A DNA stretch of 64,000 nt from Luteolibacter yonseiensis (GTDB lineage: Bacteria; Verrucomicrobiota; Verrucomicrobiia; Verrucomicrobiales; Akkermansiaceae), in contig NZ_JAENIK010000011.1 of the NCBI RefSeq assembly GCF_016595465.1, positions 1,426,001 to 1,490,000 on the forward strand, in the 5' to 3' direction. The notes below the pieces were generated by a model. The model searched no databases. It saw nothing but the letters and a program-made list of their open reading frames with translations, and was not told the origin of the DNA. Each line of letters starts with the position of its first letter. Position 1 is the stretch's first letter. Below, in pieces: positions 41,014 through 49,357 of this stretch. The translations under genes and the position numbers were made by a program.

Positions 41014-41936
41014 TGCCGTTTCCCGGAGAAAAACGCTGGCTGTTGTTGGGAGTCGCGCTGGCGATCCTCGCGTCCTATTTCGCCCCCCAGTTCAACCGCT
41101 ACTACCTCGGAGTCGCGATCGATGTGGGCATCGCCATCATCCTCGCGACGAGTCTGAACCTGATCAACGGCCATACCGGGCAGTTCAGCCTCGGGCACGC
41201 CGGGTTCATGGCCGTGGGCGGGTTTTTCTCGGCGTGGCTTTCTTTAAAAGCGGGCGTGACCGCCGACGCGTTCTGGTTTTTCCCGCTCGCCCTCGTCGCC
41301 GGAGGGCTTCTTTCCGCCGTGGTGGGACTGCTTGTCGGCGTGCCATCACTGCGGCTGCGGGGCGACTATCTCGCCATCGTGACGCTGGGCTTCGGAGAAA
41401 TCATCCGGGTGGTCGCCCAGAACACCGAGGCGATCGGTGCCGCCAGCGGACTCAAGGGCATTCCGAAACTCACCACCCTCGGCTGGACCTTCGGCTTCGC
41501 CGCCGTGACCATTTACGCCATCACCGCGCTGGTGAACTCCACCTACGGCCGTGGTTTCATCGCCGTGCATGATGATGAGATCGCCGCCGAGTCGAACGGG
41601 GTCGACACCACACGCACCAAAGTGACAGCCTTCGTGACGGGAGCCTTTTTCGCCGGGATCGCCGGGGGGCTCTACGCCCACCACAAGCAGTTCCTCTCGC
41701 CCACGGGCTTCGACTGGCTGAAGTCCATCGATATCGTGGTGATGGTCATTCTCGGTGGAATGGGGCGCACCGTGGGAGTCATCGCCGCGGCCATTTTGCT
41801 GACGCTCATGCCGGAGCTGCTCCGGGATTTCTCCGAATACCGCATGATCCTCTACGCGCTGCTCATCATCCTGCTCATGCTGCTGCGTCCTGCGGGTCTT
41901 TTCTCCTTCAACCTCAAACGCCGCAAACACTCATGA
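41013..41936 (+). CDS. livM: Branched-chain amino acid ABC transporter permease
   Basis: A 307-residue permease from ATG 41013, which overlaps the livH stop by one base. It has about nine hydrophobic segments, with the conserved NLINGHTGQFSLGHAGFMAVGG near residue 45-65, LRLRGDYLAIVTLGFGEIIR, and ILGGMGRTVGVIAAA near the end. It forms the membrane channel with LivH. The frame extends upstream across livH, but the start chosen matches the family's N-terminus and gives coupling. Its stop overlaps livG by 4 bp. Confidence 0.92.
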   Translation: MPFPGEKRWLLLGVALAILASYFAPQFNRYYLGVAIDVGIAIILATSLNLINGHTGQFSLGHAGFMAVGGFFSAWLSLKAGVTADAFWFFPLALVAGGLLSAVVGLLVGVPSLRLRGDYLAIVTLGFGEIIRVVAQNTEAIGAASGLKGIPKLTTLGWTFGFAAVTIYAITALVNSTYGRGFIAVHDDEIAAESNGVDTTRTKVTAFVTGAFFAGIAGGLYAHHKQFLSPTGFDWLKSIDIVVMVILGGMGRTVGVIAAAILLTLMPELLRDFSEYRMILYALLIILLMLLRPAGLFSFNLKRRKHS

Positions 41937-42706
41937 GCGCGCCCTTGCTGGAATTGGAAAAGGCCACCATCAGGTTCGGCGGCCTCACCGCCGTTTCCGA
42001 GCTCACGCTGTCGGTGGTGGATAACGAACTCGTCGGACTCATCGGACCCAACGGCGCGGGAAAAACCACGGCGTTCAACATGATCACGGGCGTCTACCAG
42101 CCCACCTCCGGCGAGATCCGTTTCGCCGGGAAAAACACCCGGGGCATCAAGCCGAACCGCCTGGCCGGCTTCGGCATCGCCCGGACGTTCCAGAACATCC
42201 GCCTCTTTTCCAGCATGAGCGTGCTGGACAATATCCGCGTCGCCGCCCGCCTCCACAACGGAGAGGGGTATTTCAGCGCCCTGTGGCGCGGCAAGGCGTG
42301 GAAAAACGCGGAAGCGGAGACCGAGAGGAACGCCATCGAACTCCTCGAGATCTTCGACCTCGCCCAACATCGTGACGAACTCGCGGTCTCGCTTCCCTAC
42401 GGTGACCAACGCCGCCTCGAAATCGTCCGCGCGCTCGCCACGCGTCCGAAACTCCTGCTGCTGGACGAACCGGCGGCGGGCATGAACCCGTCTGAAAAAG
42501 ACGATCTCATGCGCCTCATCCGCTTCGTCAAGGAGCGCTACAACCTTTCCGTCCTCCTCGTGGAGCACGACATGAAGGTCGTCATGGGCATCTGCCAACG
42601 CATCGCCGTGCTGGAATACGGCATCAAGATCGCCGAAGGAACGCCGAAGGAAATCCAGTGCCACCCGAAGGTGATCGAGGCCTATCTGGGGGCGGCGGCT
42701 GTTTAG
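41933..42706 (+). CDS. livG: Branched-chain amino acid ABC transporter, ATP-binding protein
   Basis: A 257-residue ABC ATPase. Walker A is GPNGAGKTT, the signature is in LPYGDQRRLEIVR (a degenerate LSGGQ, common in LivG), Walker B is LLLLDEPAAGMNP, and the switch histidine is in LVEHDMKVVM. It hydrolyses ATP to power the LivHM permease. The start (ATGA) overlaps livM. Its TAG stop is immediately followed by, and shares its last base with, the left arm of the IVP-bearing element, so the junction to livF is occupied by that element. Confidence 0.95.
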   Translation: MSAPLLELEKATIRFGGLTAVSELTLSVVDNELVGLIGPNGAGKTTAFNMITGVYQPTSGEIRFAGKNTRGIKPNRLAGFGIARTFQNIRLFSSMSVLDNIRVAARLHNGEGYFSALWRGKAWKNAEAETERNAIELLEIFDLAQHRDELAVSLPYGDQRRLEIVRALATRPKLLLLDEPAAGMNPSEKDDLMRLIRFVKERYNLSVLLVEHDMKVVMGICQRIAVLEYGIKIAEGTPKEIQCHPKVIEAYLGAAAV

Positions 42707-43178
42707 TTGATGGTCTTTGGTTGATGGTTGATAGTGAAGAGTCAGAAAGAACAAAACGATGTTTGGATTTGAAAAACTCGATGTCTGGAACAAGGCGATT
42801 GATTTCGCCGATGTGGTGTATTCGGTAACCCGTGCGTTTCCTTCCGATGAACGCTTCGGCCTGACAAATCAAATGCGGAGGGCTGCGGTTTCCATTTCCT
42901 CGAATATTGCGGAAGGCAGTTCGCGGAATTCTCCCAAAGACTTCGCCCGGTTCATTGAGATTGCCACAGGGTCGGTATTTGAAGTGGTATCCCAATCTTT
43001 CATTGGCAGAAACCAAGGACTGCTGACGCCCGAAGAGTTCCAGTTGCTTTATACCGCCGCAGAGGAACAGGGGCGAATGCTTAGTGGCTTGCGTCGCTCG
43101 TTATTGGGTGAGAAATGACGGCTTCATCGCAATTCTTCTTTCTTACTATCAACCATCAACTCCCAACCATCAACTCTC
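42706..43178 (+). mobile_element. IVS-like element carrying a four-helix-bundle gene inside the liv operon
   Basis: A 473-bp unit between the livG stop and the livF start. The left arm (42706-42740) and right arm (43119-43178) are inverted relative to each other; a 16-bp core GTTGATGGTTGATAGT (42720-42735) matches its complement at 43145-43160 exactly, with a further GTTGATGGT block outside it. Between the arms lies a single gene of the S23/IVP type. RNA from the unit could fold into a stem that loops out the gene. No target-site duplication could be seen. The element interpretation is inference; the arms and gene are seen directly. Confidence 0.65.
42759..43118 (+). CDS. Four-helix-bundle protein of the S23/IVP (23S rRNA intervening sequence protein) family
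   Basis: A 119-residue protein. It begins FGFEKLDVWNKAIDFADVVY and has the diagnostic RRAAVSISSNIAEGSSR, followed by FARFIEIATGSVFEVVSQ and a last helix with LRRSLLG. This is the family encoded inside intervening sequences of some 23S rRNA genes (Leptospira, Coxiella) and related to the Avd accessory protein of diversity-generating retroelements. The biochemical role is not settled in the literature I know. It is positively charged at one end, consistent with nucleic-acid contact. It sits between inverted arms inside the liv operon. No reverse transcriptase is nearby. Confidence 0.9.
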   Translation: MFGFEKLDVWNKAIDFADVVYSVTRAFPSDERFGLTNQMRRAAVSISSNIAEGSSRNSPKDFARFIEIATGSVFEVVSQSFIGRNQGLLTPEEFQLLYTAAEEQGRMLSGLRRSLLGEK

Positions 43179-43886
43179 TTGCTTACCGTCGAAAATCTCC
43201 ATGTCAGCTACGGCGCGATCAAGGCGCTGCACGGCGTCAATCTCGAGGTGCCGGAGGGAAGCATTGTCACGCTCATCGGTGCGAACGGAGCGGGGAAATC
43301 GACCACCCTGCGCGCGCTTTCGGGGTTGGTGAAAACCGCGGCGGGTTCGGTGAAATACAAGGGGAGGGAAATTTCCAAACTGTCTCCGAACAAGATCGTG
43401 GAGACCGGATTGTGCCACGTGCCGGAGGGGCGCATGGTGTTCGCCAACCTCACGGTGCTGGAAAATCTGAAAATGGGAGCCTACCTCCAGCGGGACAAGA
43501 AATGGATCGCCTCGCAGACGGACTATGTCTTCGGTTTGTTTCCCCGCCTCAAGGAGCGCGAGGGGCAGGCTGCGGGCACGCTTTCCGGTGGAGAGCAGCA
43601 GATGCTGGCGATCGGTCGCGCTCTTCTGAGCAAACCGGATTTCCTGATGCTGGACGAACCGTCGCTGGGGATCGCGCCATTGTTGGTGAAGTCCATTTTC
43701 GAACGCATCGTGGAAATCAACCGCGAGCAGGGACTGACCGTCCTGCTGGTCGAGCAGAATGCGAATCTCGCGCTGGATGTGTCGAGCTATGCCTACGTGC
43801 TTGAGACCGGCAAGGTCCTTTTGGAAGGGCCGTCCGCCCGGCTCAAGGCGGATCCGAAGGTGCAGGAGTGCTACCTCGGGGCTTGA
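43179..43886 (+). CDS. livF: Branched-chain amino acid ABC transporter, ATP-binding protein
   Basis: A 235-residue ABC ATPase with Walker A GANGAGKST, signature LSGGEQQML, Walker B FLMLDEPSLGIAP and the switch histidine replaced by Gln in LLVEQNANLA, as is usual for LivF. The start is TTG 43179 (MLTVENLHVSYG), chosen because homologous residues begin there; it directly follows the right arm of the IVP element, and no ATG or Shine-Dalgarno site is available. It completes the transporter encoded by livKHMG. Expression may be lowered or altered by the inserted element. Confidence 0.93.
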   Translation: MLTVENLHVSYGAIKALHGVNLEVPEGSIVTLIGANGAGKSTTLRALSGLVKTAAGSVKYKGREISKLSPNKIVETGLCHVPEGRMVFANLTVLENLKMGAYLQRDKKWIASQTDYVFGLFPRLKEREGQAAGTLSGGEQQMLAIGRALLSKPDFLMLDEPSLGIAPLLVKSIFERIVEINREQGLTVLLVEQNANLALDVSSYAYVLETGKVLLEGPSARLKADPKVQECYLGA

Positions 43887-43950
43887 TCGCCCGGTGTGTG
43901 GAGAGAGATTGATCGCTTGATTCCCCGGATCTGCTGCGGGAGGATGGATC

Positions 43951-44349
43951 ATGAGTCCGGATCAAGTAAGAGTCGTTTTCGAACGCGTCGCCTACCAGAT
44001 GGTCGTCGCGGGATGGCTCAGGAGATATGCGTTCACCGCAGGAGTGGGACATGAGCTTACATGGCGCACCGAGGGCGCGCAGAAGGCGATGTTGCTCAGG
44101 GATCTGGGTGAGAAATACCGGTTGTCCGAGGATGATCTCTCGCCGCTTTATTTCCAGATGGCCTGCAAGGGGATGGGGCTGCCGGATGGGGTTTCCTTCC
44201 CGGCGATCGACATCGAAGTCTCCGCCTTCTGGCTCCTGTGCGTGGGTGAGCTGGGGCTGGAGGGGGATGGCGATGGTTTGCTGGCTCTCGTCCACATCGT
44301 GACGGGTTGGGGGCCGGATGCGCCGTCGTCCGGAAAGCGGGTGGAGTGA
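43951..44349 (+). CDS. Hypothetical protein
   Basis: A 132-residue soluble protein without recognised domain. It is mostly helical by appearance, with a W-rich start (VAYQMVVAGWLRRYAF) and a central DLGEKYRLSEDDLSPLYFQMACKGMGLP. The last 30 residues include a hydrophobic LLALVHIVTGWGPD. No signal peptide is seen. It follows livF by 64 bp and converges on the RND-type gene. Function unknown; a role with the liv operon is only a positional guess. Confidence 0.5.
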   Translation: MSPDQVRVVFERVAYQMVVAGWLRRYAFTAGVGHELTWRTEGAQKAMLLRDLGEKYRLSEDDLSPLYFQMACKGMGLPDGVSFPAIDIEVSAFWLLCVGELGLEGDGDGLLALVHIVTGWGPDAPSSGKRVE

Positions 44350-44397
44350 TGGCGTGTCACGGGTGCTGGAGAAGAGCGCAGGCGAGGATGCTTCTTT

Positions 44398-46797
44398 TCA
44401 GGGCGTGCCGTCGGATCCGTTCGTGTCCCTCCAGCCCGGCAACAGGAAAATGGAGGTTCCCATGCTGAGAAGGATGCCGATGACGGCAACGGTTCCCAGG
44501 CTGACGAGCGCGTCGCTGGAGGAGAACACCAGCGAACCGAAGCCGATGACGTTCGAGGCTCCGCAGAACAACAGGGCTTTTCCGGTGCCCTGCCACAGTT
44601 CCTTGAAATCCCCGCCGGTGCGGCGCAGGCTCAGTGTGACGTGGATGGCGTAGTCGATGCCGGTGCCGAGCAGCAGGGGCGTGGCCATGAGATTGACGAA
44701 GTTCCATTTCAGCCCGGTGAGGCTCATGACGGCCAGCAGCAGCGCGGTGCTGACGAGCATGGCGAAGAGAGCCAGCCCCACATCCGCGATGCGGCGGAAG
44801 ATGAGGATCATCATGCCGACGAGCAGGATGAACATCGGCACCAGCATGCGCGTCATGTCCTCGCGCACGAGTTTTGAAATGGCGGGTTTGAAAAGATCCC
44901 AACCGCTGAGCCAGATCCCGTCACCGGCGAGGGTGCGGAATTTTTCGTAGTCCTTGCCCGCCGGATCGATGTCGGCGGCAGGCAGAATGGAACCCAGGAT
45001 GTGGCCGCCGCCGTTTTCCTTGCGTGTGAGGAAGAGGCGCATGACCTCCCGGGCTGCCGGAGAGGAAGGGAAAACCAGCGCGGTGCTTTCCGTTTGTCTG
45101 GAAACCGCTTCCAGCACCCCTCGTCCCAGCGCGATGCCTTCCTCGGAAAATCCTGCGGCATCGGCCTCGCGCACAAGCCGCTCCTGGTCTTTTGCCAGAG
45201 CCGCGAGCACGGGTCGGTTCACGGTTTGTTGGTCATGTGCCGGCCACCAGCCAACGGGGAGGGTGGTTTTCTCCACCAGTCCATCCGCCTCCGCCTTGCC
45301 GAGACGGGTGCGGGCCTCCTCCAGGCGTTGTCCCATTGCGGCATCGGTCTTCGCTTCGATGACGACGCCGAGTGATTTTCCGCTGTAGGCGGGAAAGGCG
45401 CGCTGGACGTGCTCGAAGGTTTCCATCGCCTCGCTGTCTCGAGGGCGCATGATCTTGGAGCTGAATTCGGCGCCGGGCAGGCCATGGATGGAGAGCACGG
45501 CGGCGGCCCCTGCCAGAAGAATTCCCGTGATGGTCCATGAGCGCCGGCTCCTTGGGAGGATTCTGCCGGAACCTCTTGCCGGCTGGCGGTTGACACCGAA
45601 CTTCGCCACGAACGGCAGGTAAACGACCAGCATCAACACCGCCGCGACGGTGAGGCCGATGCCGACGATGCTGCCGAGCTGGGCCATGCCCGGCAGGCCT
45701 CCGAGGTTCAGCGCGAGGAATACGACCGTGGTGGTGAGGGCGCCGAAAAGGACGGGTTTGGTGGCGGCGGAGCGGAGTTCGTGTTTGTCGTGGCCCGCCA
45801 CCTTCGCCTCCTGGCAGATGACGAGGCCGTAGTCCACGGCGAGACCGATGAGGATTTCGATGGAACTCAGCGCCATAATGCTCAGTTCCCCGTAGATCCA
45901 GCCCGCGATGCCGAGGGCCATGGCGAAGACCATGATGAGGATGCCGGTGAGTCCCAACAGCAGGCTGAAACGCCGCTGCATCCACCAGAACAACAGGCCG
46001 ATGAGCCCCAGCGTGACGCCGATGGAACCACTGAGGTCGTTTTCCATCGCCGTGCCGATTTCCGAGGAAAAGGCGGGTTCTCCGGTGAGGCGGACCGTCA
46101 GGCCGGCACCATCGGTTTTCTGCCATGTCGAAATGGTGGAGCGGAGTTTCCTGATCCATGCGTCCGCTTCCCGGTAGCCGGGCAGCGGGGTGGGGGAGTC
46201 CACGAAAAGCAACTGGGTGCGCCCGTCCTCGCTTTCGAACGCCTCGCCGCCGTGGCCGGAGGAATTCATCAGCGTGGCGACCGCCGGGTGGTCAAGGAAG
46301 CCGAATGGATCGTGTGCGACCATCACCATGTCCAGCCCCTCCATCGAGGTCGCGACCTTGGCCAACGAATCCTGGAGGGTTTTTTCCGAACGTTCCGGTG
46401 AAAACCGTTCCGCCTGGTTCCGGACCGCGGCTGCGTCTCCATTCAGCCAGAGGTAGGCCAGAAGTTCTGCGATGCCTTGCGGATCATCGTTCCAGCGGGG
46501 TTTCCAGCGGGCGGACTTCACCAGGTTTGCGGAAGCCAGCGCCTGCCCGAGCGATTCGGCGGCTTCCCCCAGGGTGCCCGCGTCACCTTCCTGGCCACCG
46601 ATGACGAGAATCAGTTCGTCATTCCGGGAAAACGCCTCGTGGAACGCCTTCAGACCCTTCACCTCCGGCAGTTCGCCGGGCAGCATGGAAAGGATGTCCG
46701 TATCAAACCGCAGCCGCGTGAGCCCGAGCGATGCGACAAGGACGGCCGTGGCGAGGAGAAGGGGAATGGCCAGACGGCGGAACATGCGCGAACTCAA
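44398..46797 (-). CDS. RND/MMPL-family membrane exporter
   Basis: A 799-residue protein with the duplicated MMPL architecture. A first membrane helix (about 9-27) is followed by a large periplasmic loop, then a block of five helices around residues 275-405 that includes the conserved GLAVDYGLV. A second set has one helix near 425, another loop, then five helices after about 655, with LLGTGIDYAIHV. Family members use the proton gradient to move lipids or hydrophobic compounds; HpnN-like proteins carry hopanoids. The substrate here is unknown. Met1 or Met5 may be the start. It diverges from the gene at 46887 by 90 bp. Confidence 0.82.
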   Translation of the reverse strand: MSSRMFRRLAIPLLLATAVLVASLGLTRLRFDTDILSMLPGELPEVKGLKAFHEAFSRNDELILVIGGQEGDAGTLGEAAESLGQALASANLVKSARWKPRWNDDPQGIAELLAYLWLNGDAAAVRNQAERFSPERSEKTLQDSLAKVATSMEGLDMVMVAHDPFGFLDHPAVATLMNSSGHGGEAFESEDGRTQLLFVDSPTPLPGYREADAWIRKLRSTISTWQKTDGAGLTVRLTGEPAFSSEIGTAMENDLSGSIGVTLGLIGLLFWWMQRRFSLLLGLTGILIMVFAMALGIAGWIYGELSIMALSSIEILIGLAVDYGLVICQEAKVAGHDKHELRSAATKPVLFGALTTTVVFLALNLGGLPGMAQLGSIVGIGLTVAAVLMLVVYLPFVAKFGVNRQPARGSGRILPRSRRSWTITGILLAGAAAVLSIHGLPGAEFSSKIMRPRDSEAMETFEHVQRAFPAYSGKSLGVVIEAKTDAAMGQRLEEARTRLGKAEADGLVEKTTLPVGWWPAHDQQTVNRPVLAALAKDQERLVREADAAGFSEEGIALGRGVLEAVSRQTESTALVFPSSPAAREVMRLFLTRKENGGGHILGSILPAADIDPAGKDYEKFRTLAGDGIWLSGWDLFKPAISKLVREDMTRMLVPMFILLVGMMILIFRRIADVGLALFAMLVSTALLLAVMSLTGLKWNFVNLMATPLLLGTGIDYAIHVTLSLRRTGGDFKELWQGTGKALLFCGASNVIGFGSLVFSSSDALVSLGTVAVIGILLSMGTSIFLLPGWRDTNGSDGTP

Positions 46798-46886
46798 GCG
46801 GGAATCCGATGGCTCTGCAACCCGGAGGAACGGTCCAGGTGATTTACTTTCAGGGGTTGTGTCTTGCCTTGTGCCGCCTCAGTGCG

Positions 46887-47990
46887 ATGAATTCACAAAT
46901 GCCTCAGAACACAAAAAAACGGAATTTCGTCAGATGGTCGTTCTGCCTGGCATTGATCGCGATGGTTGCTTTTATGGCGTGGGAGGTGATAAACGGATTT
47001 TCTCCTGCTGTTTTTCTGAGCAATCTTCGGTTTTCGCAGTATGATTCCAAGATCCGGTTCTGGGGCAAGGTTATGGATTCCGACGGATATCCTTTGGAAG
47101 GGGTATATGTGAAGGCGGTTGCGATAACCTATCGGATCAAGAAGACCCCGGAGGGAGATGTCTGGGACTATCCTGTTGTCGAGACCCGGACGAAAAGCGA
47201 CGGTTCTTTTGTCTTGGATGGCATGGCCGGATTCGTCTTGAAAATTGAGAAAATGAGCAAGCAGGGCTACGTCCTGCCCCGCGCCACCCAGATTTCCACC
47301 ACCTATCCCGGAGGGTCGAATCGTGAATATCGATTCAAGTCGATGGACCCTCACGAGCCCGTGTTTTCATCAGATCCATCCAAACCGGTGGAGTTCAGGT
47401 TGTGGAAATTGAAGAAGCCCGAACCCCTGTCCATCGGGAGAGCGGTATTGTCGATTCGGGTGGGGGAACCCGCCCGGTATTTTTCATTGGTCTCGAGGAA
47501 TTACCCGGAGCAGGCGATCGGCAGATTCAAGCCGGATGTTAAAATTTCCATTTCTCGAATCGGCGAAGTCCGCCCGCCGCGCTGGGAAGTGAAAATCGAA
47601 GGGTATGATGAGGATTGCGGCGTCATGAAAGCGGATCCGAAGGACCCGTTCATGTTCACAGCTCCGGAAGAGGGTTATCAGCAATCCATCACTTATGAGT
47701 ATGGCCCGGACTGCGTGAATGAGTTCACCGGGTTGCCTGGATTTCCGGTGCGTTTCTTCGCCCGGAGTAAAAACAAGTATTGGCATGCGGCGGTGGACTC
47801 GGTCTTTCAGTCCCCTGTCGACAACGAGGAAAGTCCGCAAATCGACATCTGGACAAACCTCAACAAGAGTCGGAATCTTGAGCATGACGCGGTCCGTCCC
47901 CTACCTGATCCCCCATTGGGAGTGCCGGAGGATTACGGCTTGAAAAGTCTTCCGGTGTCCGGCGCGCCGAACTACCGTGAGGGCAGGTGA
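46887..47990 (+). CDS. Membrane-anchored protein with carboxypeptidase-regulatory-like (beta-sandwich) domain
   Basis: A 367-residue protein from ATG 46887 (an alternative is ATG 46899). A single N-terminal membrane helix (about 14-32) puts the rest in the periplasm. Residues about 48-115 look like a carboxypeptidase-regulatory domain: IRFWGKVMDSDGYPLEGVYVKAVAI and KSDGSFVLDGMAGFVLKIEKMGY-like strand order. The C-terminal part is beta-rich and Pro-rich without a recognised family. Such domains often fold within surface-exposed or secreted proteins. Composition is less GC-biased than its neighbours (more A/T codons). No function is assigned. Confidence 0.6.
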   Translation: MNSQMPQNTKKRNFVRWSFCLALIAMVAFMAWEVINGFSPAVFLSNLRFSQYDSKIRFWGKVMDSDGYPLEGVYVKAVAITYRIKKTPEGDVWDYPVVETRTKSDGSFVLDGMAGFVLKIEKMSKQGYVLPRATQISTTYPGGSNREYRFKSMDPHEPVFSSDPSKPVEFRLWKLKKPEPLSIGRAVLSIRVGEPARYFSLVSRNYPEQAIGRFKPDVKISISRIGEVRPPRWEVKIEGYDEDCGVMKADPKDPFMFTAPEEGYQQSITYEYGPDCVNEFTGLPGFPVRFFARSKNKYWHAAVDSVFQSPVDNEESPQIDIWTNLNKSRNLEHDAVRPLPDPPLGVPEDYGLKSLPVSGAPNYREGR

Positions 47991-48022
47991 CCACTCCTGC
48001 TTTGGCGCTGCGGCCTGCCGCT

Positions 48023-48042
48023 GTGCTTCAAGTTTGAAGCAC
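48023..48042. repeat. 9-bp palindromic hairpin
   Basis: GTGCTTCAA and TTGAAGCAC form a perfect 9-bp stem with a 2-nt centre. It lies in the gap between the convergent genes ending at 47990 and 48186. No T-run follows on either strand. Confidence 0.4.
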
Positions 48043-48050
48043 CGACCAAA

Positions 48051-48170
48051 AAATGGGAACCGCGAATCCTGCGAACCTCGCCAACCCTGGTGCCCTCAGC
48101 GGTGGTGCCGGTAGAAGGTCCCAATTGTCTCAAAGGTCCGCTGGATTCGCAAGATTCGAGGTTCCCATTT
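48051..48170. repeat. Long inverted repeat (120 bp) between convergent genes
   Basis: AAATGGGAACC at 48051 is the inverted copy of GGTTCCCATTT ending at 48170. The similarity continues inward for about 27 bp with mismatches (GCGAATCCTGCGAAC against TCGAATCTTGCGAAT). About 66 bp separate the arms, with no ORF. It looks like a small miniature element or a large hairpin at the end of two transcripts. Confidence 0.55.
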
Positions 48171-48185
48171 CCTGGTGTTTTCTTC

Positions 48186-49250
48186 TTATCCGTCAGATTG
48201 CTTTTTTCCGACCAACAAAGATGTGACCACACCCGTCGCCAGGATACCGAGGATCACGCCGAGAATCACGAAGTTGAAGGAATCACCCAGCCAGACCTTG
48301 AGCCATTTGGCGGCGAGCATCTTGACGCCAACCACCAGGAGGATCAGGGAGAGGGCGGGCTTGAGGTATTGGAACTTCGCGATCATTCCGGCCAGAGCGA
48401 AGTAAAGCGAACGCAGTCCCAGGATGGCGAAGACGTTGCTGGTGAAGACGAGGAAGGGATCGGCGGTGATCGAGAAGATTGCCGGGATGGAATCGACCGC
48501 GAAGATCAGGTCCGTCACCTCCACCAGGATGAGCGCCACCGCGAGAGGGGTGAGCATCCATTTTCCAGCAGGAGCGGCATCCACCACCGGGTCCGCGACG
48601 ACGACCTCACCCGGTTCGGCGGCTTCATGGGACTGGGAGCTTCCGGCCTTCACCAGGAAATGTTGCCCGTGGAAATTCCGGGTGACGGGGAAGCGCTTGG
48701 TGATCCAGCGGACGAGGGCGTTGTTTTCCGGATGCTCTTCCTTGTCGTCCATCACCAGCATTTTGATGGCGGTGACGATGAGGAAGACGCCGAAGACGTA
48801 GAGGATCCAGTGGAAATTGTGCACCAGCGCGGAGCCCACACCGATCATCGCGCCGCGCATGGCGAGCGCGCCGAGAATTCCCCAGAAGAGAACCCGGTGT
48901 TGGTAGCGGGCGGGCACGGCGAGCGAACCGAAGACCATGGCGATGACGAAGATGTTGTCCACGCTCAGGGATTTCTCGACGACGTAGCCGGTGAGATACT
49001 TGGTGGCCGCCAGTTTTCCGTTGTTCACCACTCCGTCCACGGCATCCACGCTCATTCCAAGGCCGCTCCAGTGATATTCGTAGCCGAAGTAAACGAGAAT
49101 CGAGAACGAGAGTCCCAAGGTGATCCAGATGGCAGACCAGCCGAGGGATTCCTTGAAGCCAACGACATGCGATTTCCGATGGAAAACCCCCAGATCGAGA
49201 GCCAGCATCAGGAAAACGAAACCAATAAAGATCACCCACGGCAAAATCAT
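48186..49250 (-). CDS. TerC-family integral membrane protein
   Basis: A 354-residue membrane protein with about eight helices. It starts with WVIFIGFVFLMLALDLGVFHRKSH and carries the family motif YVVEKSLSVDNIFVIAMVF and VTDLIFAVDSIPAIFSI, whose acidic residues in the membrane probably bind metal ions. A hydrophilic loop lies between about residues 170 and 225. Relatives (Alx, TerC) handle manganese or calcium efflux and export-linked metalation. No yybP-ykoY-type manganese riboswitch could be recognised in the short upstream region. It diverges from the helicase gene. Confidence 0.9.
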   Translation of the reverse strand: MILPWVIFIGFVFLMLALDLGVFHRKSHVVGFKESLGWSAIWITLGLSFSILVYFGYEYHWSGLGMSVDAVDGVVNNGKLAATKYLTGYVVEKSLSVDNIFVIAMVFGSLAVPARYQHRVLFWGILGALAMRGAMIGVGSALVHNFHWILYVFGVFLIVTAIKMLVMDDKEEHPENNALVRWITKRFPVTRNFHGQHFLVKAGSSQSHEAAEPGEVVVADPVVDAAPAGKWMLTPLAVALILVEVTDLIFAVDSIPAIFSITADPFLVFTSNVFAILGLRSLYFALAGMIAKFQYLKPALSLILLVVGVKMLAAKWLKVWLGDSFNFVILGVILGILATGVVTSLLVGKKQSDG

Positions 49251-49357
49251 TCCGCAATTTGGTAAATGCCCCTGCGGGTGGCCATTGGAAAGGGCCGTGG
49301 ATTTTCCACTCGCCCGGGTTGCCCCGGGCTGAAAGGGATGTCACCATCGTCCCGCGC

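Noticed and set aside
42759..43118. Four-helix-bundle gene as the Avd part of a diversity-generating retroelement
   Set aside because: There is no reverse transcriptase, template repeat or variable repeat nearby; the S23/IVP-type flanks fit an IVS-like element better.
49251..49357. Possible yybP-ykoY manganese riboswitch upstream of terC
   Set aside because: The gap is only 107 bp and the conserved core of that riboswitch is not visible.
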